From contig CALDIE010000076.1 in assembly GCA_937901625.1 (NCBI GenBank), positions 1-5,868 of the forward strand: 5,868 nucleotides of DNA. The letters run 5' to 3'. The notes under the pieces were generated by a model. The model made no database searches. It had not been told where the DNA came from and saw only the letters and a program-made list of their open reading frames with translations. Positions 1 to 5,868 of this stretch are shown here, piece by piece; positions within the stretch are counted from its first letter, which is position 1, and every line of letters starts with the position of its first letter. Origin of the DNA: an uncultured Lachnospiraceae bacterium (lineage in GTDB: Bacteria > Bacillota > Clostridia > Lachnospirales > Lachnospiraceae). The translations under genes and the position numbers were made by a program.

Positions 1-211
1 CATACATCTTGGTGGGGGTGAACTCCATGTTATCAGGAGTTTCGATGTACCACATGCCGTCGGTCTTGATGTCCAGATAGTAGGTGCCAAGGTTAGAAGA
101 CACACTCGATACCTTCTGACCATTCGCATCGGTCAGCTCAGCAGTATTCATGGCACGAGTGACACTGGGATCGATAACTCCAGATTCGATTTCTGAAATA
201 GCAGAATTACT
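1..211 (-). CDS. Fragment of a secreted beta-sandwich (BACON-like) protein, Bacteroidales-type, no start or end
   Basis: The minus-strand frame is open from an in-frame TGA (212-214) to the window edge, about 70 codons, and has no ribosome binding site or convincing start. The only internal ATG (149-151) lacks a Shine-Dalgarno. The translation looks like real protein: it contains TAELTDANGQKVSSVSSNLG, then a strand-rich stretch with YYLDIKTDGMWYIETPDNMEF and ends in TPTKMY. The alternation of strands with a central Trp resembles BACON-like modules and other Bacteroidetes surface lipoproteins or glycan-associated proteins; this is family resemblance from memory, not a search. Codons often end in C (GAC, ACC, ATC), and GC is about 49% over 1-180, somewhat above the roughly 44% of the following stretch. 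The N-terminus and C-terminus are both missing. The residues nearest position 211 may not belong to the protein, because the probable assembly join lies there. No function can be assigned beyond a probable extracellular or periplasmic location. Confidence 0.45.
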
Positions 212-235
212 TCAAATGCAGAATGTTGACTTAGA
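185..235. other. Probable chimeric assembly junction
   Basis: To the left, a good protein-like minus-strand frame begins abruptly after a TGA with no start signals. To the right, a minus-strand gene with an excellent start ends soon after a single transmembrane helix. Neither gene has its natural boundary here, and the two proteins suggest different phyla (Bacteroidales-like against Lachnospiraceae-like). The simplest reading is a join of unrelated DNA somewhere between about 185 and 235. A weak hairpin (TTCTG 191-195 with CAGAA 202-206) and a repeated GCAGAAT (201-207 and 218-224) sit in this interval. A natural deletion or insertion scar is the alternative. Confidence 0.5.
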
Positions 236-494
236 TGATTATGAAGAAGACAGAGAAGGTCAGTACGGCGAAAAGGATCATGACCAACAGATGGACTAAA
301 CGTTCATGTTGGAAAAAGGCGATCTGCTGCAGATGGGTTTCCAACAGTTTTTCATAGTCTTTTCTTGTCGGAACAACATCCTTGGCGGCTTTTACGGGAT
401 GTTCTCCTTTGGCCTGAAAGCAGGCGTCTACAGGAAGTTTATTAGCCAGTATGTCATCTATAAAAGTAAGATAGGCTAGGATGCGTTTTCTCAT
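231..494 (-). CDS. Small single-helix membrane protein, unknown function, probably 3'-truncated
   Basis: The gene encodes 87 residues from ATG at 492-494 to TAA at 231-233. The start is set by GGAGG at 503-507 with an 8-base spacer; a GTG three codons upstream overlaps that site and is unlikely. Residues 1 to about 62 are soluble and helical, with charged segments (IDDIL, TRKDYEKLLETHLQQIAFF). QHERLVHLLV leads into one hydrophobic helix at about residues 67-87 that runs right to the stop. I recall Lachnospiraceae small membrane proteins with a similar HERL-helix arrangement that continue into a second helix and a C-terminal tail to about 130-150 residues; if this is one of them, it has lost its second half at the 185-235 join. 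No catalytic motif is visible. It is transcribed divergently from the 583 gene; a possible -10 (TACAAT, forward 528-533) has no good -35. Function unknown. Confidence 0.7.
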   Translation of the reverse strand: MRKRILAYLTFIDDILANKLPVDACFQAKGEHPVKAAKDVVPTRKDYEKLLETHLQQIAFFQHERLVHLLVMILFAVLTFSVFFIII

Positions 495-502
495 AAAAAT
501 CA

Positions 503-507
503 CCTCC
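503..507 (-). promoter_or_regulatory. Ribosome binding site of the small membrane protein
   Basis: On the minus strand GGAGG (followed by TG) lies 8 bases before the ATG at 492-494. It fixes that ATG as the start, since the upstream in-frame GTG (501-503) overlaps the site itself. Confidence 0.8.
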
Positions 508-511
508 GGAC

Positions 512-540
512 TTGTATTATCGAGAGTATTGTACTATGAT
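512..540 (+). promoter_or_regulatory. Sigma-A-type promoter for the 701-residue membrane protein gene
   Basis: The -35 box TTGTAT (512-517, 4 of 6 to consensus) and -10 box TATGAT (535-540, 5 of 6) are separated by exactly 17 bases. The predicted start of transcription is near 547, giving a leader of about 36 bases before the ATG at 583. It lies in the 88-bp divergent gap with the small membrane protein gene, so expression of the two genes may interfere. Confidence 0.65.
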
Positions 541-582
541 TCGAGAGGAAAAGAAAGTATTAAGGCACGAGGATAAGTTATA

Positions 583-2688
583 ATGGAGAAGGATAAACCT
601 ATCAGTGTGGGACAGATTTTGATCGTAATCCTCCTTCTGACAGCATTGTGTGAGATATTTCTTGCCAATGGCAGTTTTTGGATGACATTTGATAATGTGA
701 AGATTTCTCTGGATCTGTCGCAGGCGGTTTTGTCGGAAAGCGGCAAACAGATCGACAGCGGGGAAATCTATTTTTTTGATACCGGCGGGATCAATGCCGC
801 GGTTTTTATTTTGGATGGGGTTTATCCGGGAGGGATGTCTCCCGATAATATCGGAATACGCATTCGAACCATTGATGGGGAGGCAACCTGGTATGATTCC
901 ATAGGGGAAATTCCTTATGTGACACTTCAAAACGAGGCCGTGGATGTTACGGTATCGGTCTTTAGCGGCGGAGTTTGGAAAACGACGGATAGGGGTAGGC
1001 TGGGTACGGCTGACGGTAAGATGCAGTATCTGGATTTGGGGGAATACAGAGATGTACAGGCTGTAAGACTTGATGTACAAGGCGTACTTGGATCGAATAT
1101 TCTGATCGATGAGATCGTATTTGACGCCAATAAGCCGTTTCGTATTTCCATGGTCCGTATGTTTTATGAATTTATAACATTTGGATTGATAGCATCACTG
1201 CGGCCGGTTTCCGAATTATGGAGAGCCGAAGCAGAATTAAAAAAGCAGCACCGCACAGTTATGATGGCAGCAATAGCCGGTTTTTTTGTGTTATGCCTGT
1301 GGATGTATATGCAAAACCCACCCTATGTGGAGGGAAACGGGGGGTTCTGTCCTTACGAAAAACTTGCAAAGGCACTGGCACAGGGTCATACGTATGTGGA
1401 TACGGAGGTTGATCCGACGCTGTTAAGTATGGAGGATCCATATGATCCATATGCCAGATACGTGCAAGGGGTACGTTTCCTTCAGGATTACGCATACTTC
1501 GACGGACATTACTATGTGTATTTCGGGATTATCCCGTGTTTGGTATTTTACCTTCCCCGGTATCTTATTACCGGAGGAACGATGAGCAATGTGGTCGTAT
1601 TATTTATCCTTTCCGTCTTGTCCATGACCGGAATCCTCTTCTTGATCCGGGAGTGGGAATATCGATGGGAGATGAAACTTAGTGCATCTTCATGGGTGAT
1701 TTCCTTTTTGCTGTGGGTATGTGCCTTTATGCTGCCATCCTGTATGGGAGACAGTAATTTTTATTATATTCCGATGTATTCGGCAATTGTATGTTTCCTG
1801 TGGGGGATAGTTTTAACATATAACGGGATACGTAAGGATCGCTTATGGATGCTGGCAATAGGATCATTATTGTTAGCCATGATCGCCGGCTGCAGGCCTC
1901 ACCTGGTCTTGCTGGCAGCGATTACCTTGCCGGCGGTGTATAAATATGTTATGAAACGTGATAAGAAGATCATGGCAATTGTATCCTGGGGCTTACCCTA
2001 TGTTGCTGTGGCTATCCCTTTAATGATCTACAATCAGGTTCGTTTTGGCTCTGTTGTTAATTTCGGGGCACAGTATAATCTTACGGCATACAATGGGACG
2101 GCACAGGTCTATACAGCGGAAAGACTTTATGATGGACTAAGGTATTATCTGGTTGGCTGGACGAATTGGAGGATCGGATTTCCGTTTTTGACGCAGAAAT
2201 ATCTTTCCTTAAGGACTGATCTGGTTCAGGAGCCTACTTGTGGGGGAATTTTTACCTCGCTTCCGATACTGCTGTTAGCGTTTTATCCTGTGTTGCGGAA
2301 ACGTAAGAATATAGACGCAGAAGTGGAAGAAGCAAGCGGAAATAAAGAATGGATACGTGAAATGCGTTGGAACCGGATCCTGTTATGGATCCTTGCTGTA
2401 TTCTATTGGGGTGTTGTCAGTGAATTAGGGGAATTGATCGACCGTTATAAGATGGATATCACACCGTTACTCGGTATCCTGTCCATACAGTCGCTCTTTG
2501 TATTGGAACATGATTGGAGGAAGTGGAGTGATAAATGGGTTCGAATCGTAAAAGATGCCATAATAATCTTTTTAGCCATCAGTCTGGCGTATGCTTTTCT
2601 GCAATACTATCAAAAAGGTGTCTGGTCGTTATATGATTCCAATCCGAATCTGTACAGCAGAGCGAGAGAACTGATGCAGTGGTGGTAG
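583..2688 (+). CDS. Polytopic membrane protein, probable GT-C-type glycosyltransferase with extracytoplasmic beta domain
   Basis: This is a complete 701-residue protein. Its ATG has GAGGA at 569-573 with a 9-base spacer. A first membrane helix (about 11-29) is followed by a roughly 160-residue outside domain (about 30-190) rich in beta strands, with alternating hydrophobic residues and IDEIVFD near its end. Then come roughly ten or more helices (about 190-206, 225-244, 311-330, 334-355, 367-385, 394-413, 420-456, 463-484, 556-571, 599-617, 625-641, 656-675). The loop at 250-312 is the most family-like part: KALAQGHTYVD, EDPYDPYAR, then YFDGHYYVYFG entering a helix. Similar signatures occur in uncharacterised dolichyl-phosphate-mannose-type (GT39/GT83-like) bacterial transferases, where acidic residues of an outer loop bind the polyprenyl-phosphate sugar. 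Here D273, D277, D285 and D288 are candidates. It probably transfers a sugar from a lipid carrier to an envelope polymer outside the membrane. The donor, the acceptor and the role of the beta domain are unknown. It converges with rpsT, 110 bases away. Confidence 0.75.
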   Translation: MEKDKPISVGQILIVILLLTALCEIFLANGSFWMTFDNVKISLDLSQAVLSESGKQIDSGEIYFFDTGGINAAVFILDGVYPGGMSPDNIGIRIRTIDGEATWYDSIGEIPYVTLQNEAVDVTVSVFSGGVWKTTDRGRLGTADGKMQYLDLGEYRDVQAVRLDVQGVLGSNILIDEIVFDANKPFRISMVRMFYEFITFGLIASLRPVSELWRAEAELKKQHRTVMMAAIAGFFVLCLWMYMQNPPYVEGNGGFCPYEKLAKALAQGHTYVDTEVDPTLLSMEDPYDPYARYVQGVRFLQDYAYFDGHYYVYFGIIPCLVFYLPRYLITGGTMSNVVVLFILSVLSMTGILFLIREWEYRWEMKLSASSWVISFLLWVCAFMLPSCMGDSNFYYIPMYSAIVCFLWGIVLTYNGIRKDRLWMLAIGSLLLAMIAGCRPHLVLLAAITLPAVYKYVMKRDKKIMAIVSWGLPYVAVAIPLMIYNQVRFGSVVNFGAQYNLTAYNGTAQVYTAERLYDGLRYYLVGWTNWRIGFPFLTQKYLSLRTDLVQEPTCGGIFTSLPILLLAFYPVLRKRKNIDAEVEEASGNKEWIREMRWNRILLWILAVFYWGVVSELGELIDRYKMDITPLLGILSIQSLFVLEHDWRKWSDKWVRIVKDAIIIFLAISLAYAFLQYYQKGVWSLYDSNPNLYSRARELMQWW

Positions 2689-2720
2689 GACAGTAGTATT
2701 GTTTTTGTAAAAGTATACGA

Positions 2721-2754
2721 TAAAAAACTCCCGGCATGACGGTACCGGGAGTTT
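2721..2754 (-). terminator. rpsT: Rho-independent terminator of rpsT (possibly bidirectional)
   Basis: A perfect 10-bp stem (AAACTCCCGG at 2725-2734 pairs with CCGGGAGTTT at 2745-2754) closes a 10-base loop. On the minus strand it is followed by a T6 run (reverse complement of 2722-2727), so it best serves rpsT, whose stop lies about 45 bases upstream. On the plus strand the stem is followed by TTTCGTATT, a poor U tract. It may still stop part of the transcription from the 583 gene, which ends 36 bases before the stem. Confidence 0.85.
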
Positions 2755-2798
2755 CGTATTATCTACTGTTATTTTTATTTCCGGACAAATTTCAAGGA

Positions 2799-3065
2799 TC
2801 ACTTACCCATCTTATTCACGGCAAGATTCAGACGAGAAATTTTTCTGGAAGCGTAGTTCTTATGATAAACACCCTTAGCGGTTGCTTTATCAATTACGCT
2901 GGTAGCCTTTAACAGAGCGTCCTTAGCAGCGGCCTGATCACCGGCTTCGATCGCGGTATAAACTTTCTTAACTGCGGTCTTTACGCTGGAACGAATCGCC
3001 TTGTTTCTCTCTGCCTTGGTTTCGGCAACAAGGATTCTCTTCTTCGCAGATTTAATATTAGCCAA
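2799..3065 (-). CDS. rpsT: 30S ribosomal protein S20
   Basis: The protein has 88 residues, the normal length for S20 (about 85-90). It opens with ANIKSAKKRI, the classic bS20 start, and is highly basic and helical, with the familiar tail ending LAVNKMGK after NYASRKISRLN. bS20 binds 16S rRNA early in assembly of the 30S subunit body. The start codon is TTG (3063-3065): GGGAGGTG sits 7 bases before it on the minus strand and no ATG is available. A UUG start is also known for rpsT in Escherichia coli, where it is tied to feedback control by free S20. A strong promoter at 3164-3192 gives a leader of about 90 bases, and a terminator at 2721-2754 closes the unit, so rpsT is monocistronic. The usual neighbours in related genomes (such as holA or gpr) are not here; it lies between envelope-glycan genes on the opposite strand. 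Confidence 0.98.
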   Translation of the reverse strand: MANIKSAKKRILVAETKAERNKAIRSSVKTAVKKVYTAIEAGDQAAAKDALLKATSVIDKATAKGVYHKNYASRKISRLNLAVNKMGK

Positions 3066-3072
3066 GTCTTAA

Positions 3073-3080
3073 CACCTCCC
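3073..3080 (-). promoter_or_regulatory. rpsT: Ribosome binding site that fixes the TTG start of rpsT
   Basis: The minus strand reads GGGAGGTG, then 7 bases, then TTG GCT AAT. The strong site and correct spacing, with conserved S20 residues beginning straight after the TTG, settle the non-ATG start. Confidence 0.9.
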
Positions 3081-3163
3081 ATTTCTTATAGTACAACCGA
3101 TAACAGTTGTCGAAATGTTTCATTAAAGCCGGACACGGACGATCTAATGTAAACACAATGATG

Positions 3164-3192
3164 ATTTTACGGTAAGCATTTGTTAATGTCAA
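3164..3192 (-). promoter_or_regulatory. rpsT: Strong sigma-A-type promoter of rpsT
   Basis: On the minus strand, a perfect -35 TTGACA (3187-3192) and -10 TAAAAT (3164-3169, 5 of 6) are separated by 17 bases. The predicted transcript start is near 3157, about 90 bases before the TTG. Such strength fits a ribosomal protein gene. Confidence 0.85.
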
Positions 3193-3216
3193 GGGGACTT
3201 TCATTTTTAAATTAAA

Positions 3217-3244
3217 TTCTTGCAAATACAGGAAAATGTATAAT
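3217..3244 (+). promoter_or_regulatory. Possible promoter of the acyltransferase gene
   Basis: A perfect -10 box TATAAT (3239-3244) lies 53 bases before the ATG at 3298. The -35 is weak: TTCTTG (3217-3222) at 16 bases is the best-spaced candidate, and TTGCAA (3220-3225) is nearer to consensus but only 13 bases away. The region upstream (about 3195-3240) is AT-rich. It may be a moderate promoter, divergent from that of rpsT. Confidence 0.5.
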
Positions 3245-3297
3245 AATGTAATTGGGGAGAGTTTTTGGGAGAATTCATATAGTGGAGGTTTTGACGG

Positions 3298-4371
3298 ATG
3301 AGAAAAAGATATGGCGGATTTGATTTTTTGCGTATACTTTCCTGCTGCGGTATTTTATTCCTCCATTTCAGCAATTATACCTGCCCGGATGGAGTTTACT
3401 TTGGTCAGATCCTGATCGATCCTCAGTCTGACAGATTAAATCTTAATTGCATAGTGGAAGTCTTTTTTGCTATATCCGGATTTCTTATGTATGAAACCAT
3501 TCAAAAGGGAAATGATGATTTTGATTTTGCGAAAGTAATGCGATCGCGTCTGATCAGAATTATACCAATGTTGACAATATCTACCTTGTTGCTGGTGATT
3601 TTAGGTAGATTATTGGTATTAAGCGGTGATACACATGGAATAGATATTTATGATTTTCATTACTATCTTTGGCTGATTTTGTCATCCTGTCTTGGAATTG
3701 AGTACATATGGGGAGGAATCAGTCCCTTGGTCAATTTTGAGTCATGGTTTGTAGATATTCTGTTGGTATGCAATGTGCTGTATCTTATTTCCATAAAGCT
3801 ATCTAAAAAGTTAAAGATTAGCAACCGATATGTGCTCTACATATATGTTATCTGGGGGATTATTTGCCATTTAGGAAATTATGAGGTGCCTTTTTGCAGC
3901 TTTATTTGTGGGAGAGGATATGTTCCTTTTTTTGCAGGGGTGTTACTGGCTGCCTGGTTAGAGGAAAAGAAAGACAGACGATATATTAATATTTATGCAT
4001 TGTCTGTTGTGACCACATATGGTTTGTATATGTTGTTTTGGCCCGATTATATTATTTATGAAAAACCACTTTTGGTAGGTGTATTTGTTGCACCTGCATT
4101 GGTCATCCTCTTTTCGACAGAAACAGCAGGCAGATGGTTTTCCGCAGAAATATGGGGAAAACTATCAAAAGTCACCTATTCGGTTTATCTTACGCATGTA
4201 TCTTTGATCTATATAATCTTTTTGATGTCCAATCTGCTTGGGATCAAAATAGACTTTCCGCATGAGATAATACTGTTTACTTTTATTATCCTGGCTTTTC
4301 TGTTTGGCGGAGTTATGTATTTAGTTGCAGAGAAACCGATTACATCGCTACTGTCCAAAACGGAGAAATAA
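3298..4371 (+). CDS. Acyltransferase family 3 (OafA/YrhL-like) membrane O-acyltransferase
   Basis: This is a complete 357-residue integral membrane protein of about ten helices, the usual length for the bare acyltransferase-3 domain without a C-terminal SGNH hydrolase. GGAGG at 3284-3288 with a 9-base spacer sets the ATG. Family hallmarks are visible in order: FDFLRILSCCGILFLHF with Arg12 and His23 (the conserved R and H of helix 1), VFFAISGFLM at 55-64 (the FFxxSGF signature), MRSRLIRIIP at 81-90 (the RxxRIxP loop), ESWFVD at 148-153, PFFAGVLLA at 210-218, KVTYSVYLTHVSL at 291-303 with His300, and VAEKP at 343-347 closing the last helix. The family moves acetyl or other short acyl groups across the membrane onto sugars of O-antigen, peptidoglycan, exopolysaccharide or teichoic acid. 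The acceptor here is not knowable from sequence; flanking glycosyltransferase-like genes suggest an envelope glycan. No terminator follows, so readthrough into the next gene is possible. Confidence 0.92.
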   Translation: MRKRYGGFDFLRILSCCGILFLHFSNYTCPDGVYFGQILIDPQSDRLNLNCIVEVFFAISGFLMYETIQKGNDDFDFAKVMRSRLIRIIPMLTISTLLLVILGRLLVLSGDTHGIDIYDFHYYLWLILSSCLGIEYIWGGISPLVNFESWFVDILLVCNVLYLISIKLSKKLKISNRYVLYIYVIWGIICHLGNYEVPFCSFICGRGYVPFFAGVLLAAWLEEKKDRRYINIYALSVVTTYGLYMLFWPDYIIYEKPLLVGVFVAPALVILFSTETAGRWFSAEIWGKLSKVTYSVYLTHVSLIYIIFLMSNLLGIKIDFPHEIILFTFIILAFLFGGVMYLVAEKPITSLLSKTEK

Positions 4372-4432
4372 GGTTTTTAACTCAGTCTCTATGACAAGTT
4401 CATTTTAGCAATGATCACCTGAAGGTACAATA

Positions 4433-4461
4433 TTGACCATCCCTTTACGGTAGCATAAAAT
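4433..4461 (+). promoter_or_regulatory. Sigma-A-type promoter of the YfhO-family gene
   Basis: The -35 TTGACC (4433-4438, 5 of 6) and -10 TAAAAT (4456-4461, 5 of 6) are 17 bases apart. Transcription should start near 4468. That leaves only about 17 leader bases before the ATG at 4485, or about 41 before the alternative GTG at 4509. The rest of the 4372-4484 gap shows nothing else, including no terminator for the acyltransferase gene. Confidence 0.75.
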
Positions 4462-4484
4462 AGAATAGGTATTGAGTGCACAAA

Positions 4485-5831
4485 ATGGATGTAAGGAATA
4501 ATGACCGGGTGAAGATGGCCGACAAATCCACGGAAAACAATAAATATCGCAGTGACCTTATGATTGCTGTTCTGACAGCAGTCCTTTTTGTGTGCATTTT
4601 TACCCTGGCACAGAGAGCCCCCGGACAGGATTATGTATTTCTGCATTCGGATCTCTATGTTCAGTATGTGGAGTTTATCCGTTTGTTTTTACGTAATCTC
4701 TTTAGCGGACATTCCCTTACCTATTCCTTTTCCTACTCCATGGGCGATCGGACAGCGACACTGTATGCGTTTTATGTATTAAGCCCCGTTAATCTTCTGT
4801 ATTTACTGATAAAAGATGTAAATCTTGCCTCATTTTTTGTGGTGATGATAAAAGTGATATTATCGGCACTTATCTTTGGGAAAATGGCAGAATCTGTTTT
4901 GAAATTACAGGGAGGGAAGAAAATATTCTGGTCTTTATCCTACGCTTTTAACGGATTTGTGATCGTATACTACTACAATATCCTTTATCTGGATGGCGTC
5001 TATCTCCTGCCCCTTCTTATGTGGGTACTGGTATCGGCTGTCAGGGGAGGCAAGTGGTGGAAAGTATCGCTTGTCTACGCGCTTAGTTTTATGATCATGT
5101 TTTATTCCGGTTATATTCTGGGAATCTATACCTGCTTGACCTTTTTGATCCTGTTATGGTTGGAAGGAGAGGGAAAAAGAGATCGATTACGCTTGACATT
5201 GTCATACGGGATGTCTGTTTTGATCGCCATTCTGTGCAGCGCGGTCGTTACTTACCCTGCCGCCCGGTATCTGATACAAAACAGGGCATCAGATGCCACG
5301 ATATTTGAAGGCTTGCATTTAACGCTGTTTGATATCATTGCGAATCTGTTTATCGGACAGATGCAGGGAACGAGCGGGATCTTTCCGATGATCTATTGTG
5401 GTGTGTCTGTTTTTTTCTATATGTTTATATTCTTTTCTGCAAAAGAGATAGAGGGTCGCAATAAGATAGCCGGTGGAGTCCTTTTGGGAATATTGTTGAT
5501 TGCATCACTTTGGAGCCCGGGGTATCTCTTTCTCCACGGGTTTGATGTTCCGGACGATTCCGGCTATCGCTATGCGTACTTGATCACGTTTACACTGCTT
5601 ATGCTCTCCGCATATGCCGATCAAAAGCTAGCCCCTGTCCGGGAAAAGAAAAAATACATCTATCTCATCCTCTGGGGGAGTGTACTGCTCTTTTATCTTG
5701 TGATGATGTATGTTCAGGGAAAAAGTATGCAAAACTACATAAAGAGTATGTCTGTACTTGGGATGGTGATGAACGCTGTCTTTTTAGGCGGGATAATGTG
5801 GGGGCGCTTAACGGATAAGGTGTCGGAGAAG
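4485..5831 (+). CDS. YfhO-family membrane protein (probable GT-C glycosyltransferase), 3'-truncated
   Basis: The frame is open from ATG 4485 to the end; 449 codons are genomic, about half of the roughly 850 residues usual for YfhO proteins. Features typical of YfhO: a helix at about 24-42, then HSDLYVQYVEF (54-64) with Asp56 in the first outer loop, TYSFSYSMGD (79-88), LSPVNLLYLL (99-108), ILYLDGVYLLPLLMW (166-180), LFIGQMQGTSGIFPMIYCG (288-306), and HGFDVPDDSGYRYAY (351-365), among about 12-14 helices. Asp56 fits the catalytic acidic position of GT-C enzymes. Bacillus subtilis YfhO, with the CsbB undecaprenyl-phosphate sugar synthase, glycosylates lipoteichoic acid outside the cell; a similar role is inferred here. 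The start is uncertain. ATG 4485 has no good Shine-Dalgarno, GTG 4509 has AAGGA (4493-4497) at 11 bases, and ATG 4515 lies 17 bases from it; an in-frame TGA at 4473-4475 limits extension. The C-terminal half is missing because adapter follows. Confidence 0.88.
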
Positions 5832-5868
5832 AGATCGGAAGAGCGTCGTGTAGGGAAAGAGTGTAGAT
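5832..5868 (+). other. Illumina TruSeq adapter sequence (not genomic)
   Basis: The last 37 bases begin AGATCGGAAGAGC and continue with the universal-adapter read-through sequence (GTCGTGTAGGGAAAGAGTGT, then AGAT). They stay in frame with the YfhO gene, adding the artificial tail RSEERRVGKECR, a peptide known from contaminated protein records. True sequence ends at about 5831, give or take a base or two where GAG and AGA overlap by chance. Confidence 0.98.

Noticed and set aside
191..224. Small hairpin and repeated GCAGAAT near the left junction, considered as an attachment or recombination site
   Set aside because: The stem is only 5 bp, the repeat only 7 bases, and no integrase or transposase is nearby; an assembly artefact is simpler.
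149..298. Plus-strand frame of about 50 codons ending in acidic residues (LDDYEEDREG), looking protein-like
   Set aside because: It has no ribosome binding site, crosses the suspected join, and its acidic residues are the antisense image of the hydrophobic helix codons of the minus-strand gene.
517..1080. Minus-strand open frame of 187 codons opposite the 701-residue gene
   Set aside because: It lies antisense to a strongly supported gene, lacks a ribosome binding site, and its composition (many Arg, Pro, His and Cys) is that of a shadow frame.
1218..1495. Short frames on both strands within the 701-residue gene
   Set aside because: They are overlapping shadow frames without start signals; the main frame is continuous and conserved-looking here.
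4372..4432. Search for a terminator after the acyltransferase gene
   Set aside because: No stable GC-rich hairpin followed by a T run is present on the plus strand; the T5 run right after the stop codon has no stem before it.
4389..4646. Minus-strand frame of 85 codons over the gap before the YfhO gene
   Set aside because: It overlaps the YfhO coding start and its promoter, and has no ribosome binding site or recognisable features.
4588..4782. Plus-strand 64-codon frame inside the YfhO gene
   Set aside because: It is a shifted frame within a gene whose own frame carries all the family motifs.

Overview
This window looks like a short metagenomic contig from a Gram-positive gut-type Clostridia, most likely Lachnospiraceae. 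Evidence for this is the strong GGAGG ribosome binding sites, moderate-to-low GC, sigma-A-like promoters, a rpsT that starts with TTG, and several large polytopic membrane proteins of kinds common in that group. Both ends are suspect. Bases 1 to about 210 read as a minus-strand fragment of a secreted beta-sandwich protein of Bacteroidales type. It meets a shortened Lachnospiraceae-type membrane protein gene with no proper gene boundary between them. The last 37 bases (5832-5868) match Illumina TruSeq adapter and are not genomic.

Layout. Positions 1-211 (minus) hold the foreign-looking fragment. Positions 231-494 (minus) hold a small one-helix membrane protein, probably cut short at its C-terminus by the join. 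An 88-bp divergent intergenic region carries a good plus-strand promoter and leads to 583-2688 (plus), a 701-residue GT-C-like membrane protein with a large extracytoplasmic beta-rich domain. This gene converges on rpsT (2799-3065, minus, ribosomal protein S20). The hairpin between them is oriented as the rpsT terminator. A second divergent region (3066-3297) holds a near-consensus rpsT promoter and a weaker plus promoter for 3298-4371, an acyltransferase-3 (OafA-like) membrane O-acyltransferase. After a 113-bp gap with its own near-consensus promoter comes 4485-5831 (plus), the first roughly half of a YfhO-family membrane protein, cut off by the adapter.

Together the three large plus-strand genes suggest a cell-envelope locus: two probable lipid-linked-sugar-dependent (GT-C) glycosyltransferases and one O-acyltransferase, plausibly decorating a wall or lipoteichoic-type polymer or another surface glycan. 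rpsT sits among them as an independent housekeeping unit on the opposite strand. I found no CRISPR array, transposase, phage gene, tRNA, rRNA or toxin-antitoxin pair, and no clear sign of an undescribed system. The most notable signals are the two assembly/sequencing artefacts, which would mislead automated annotation.
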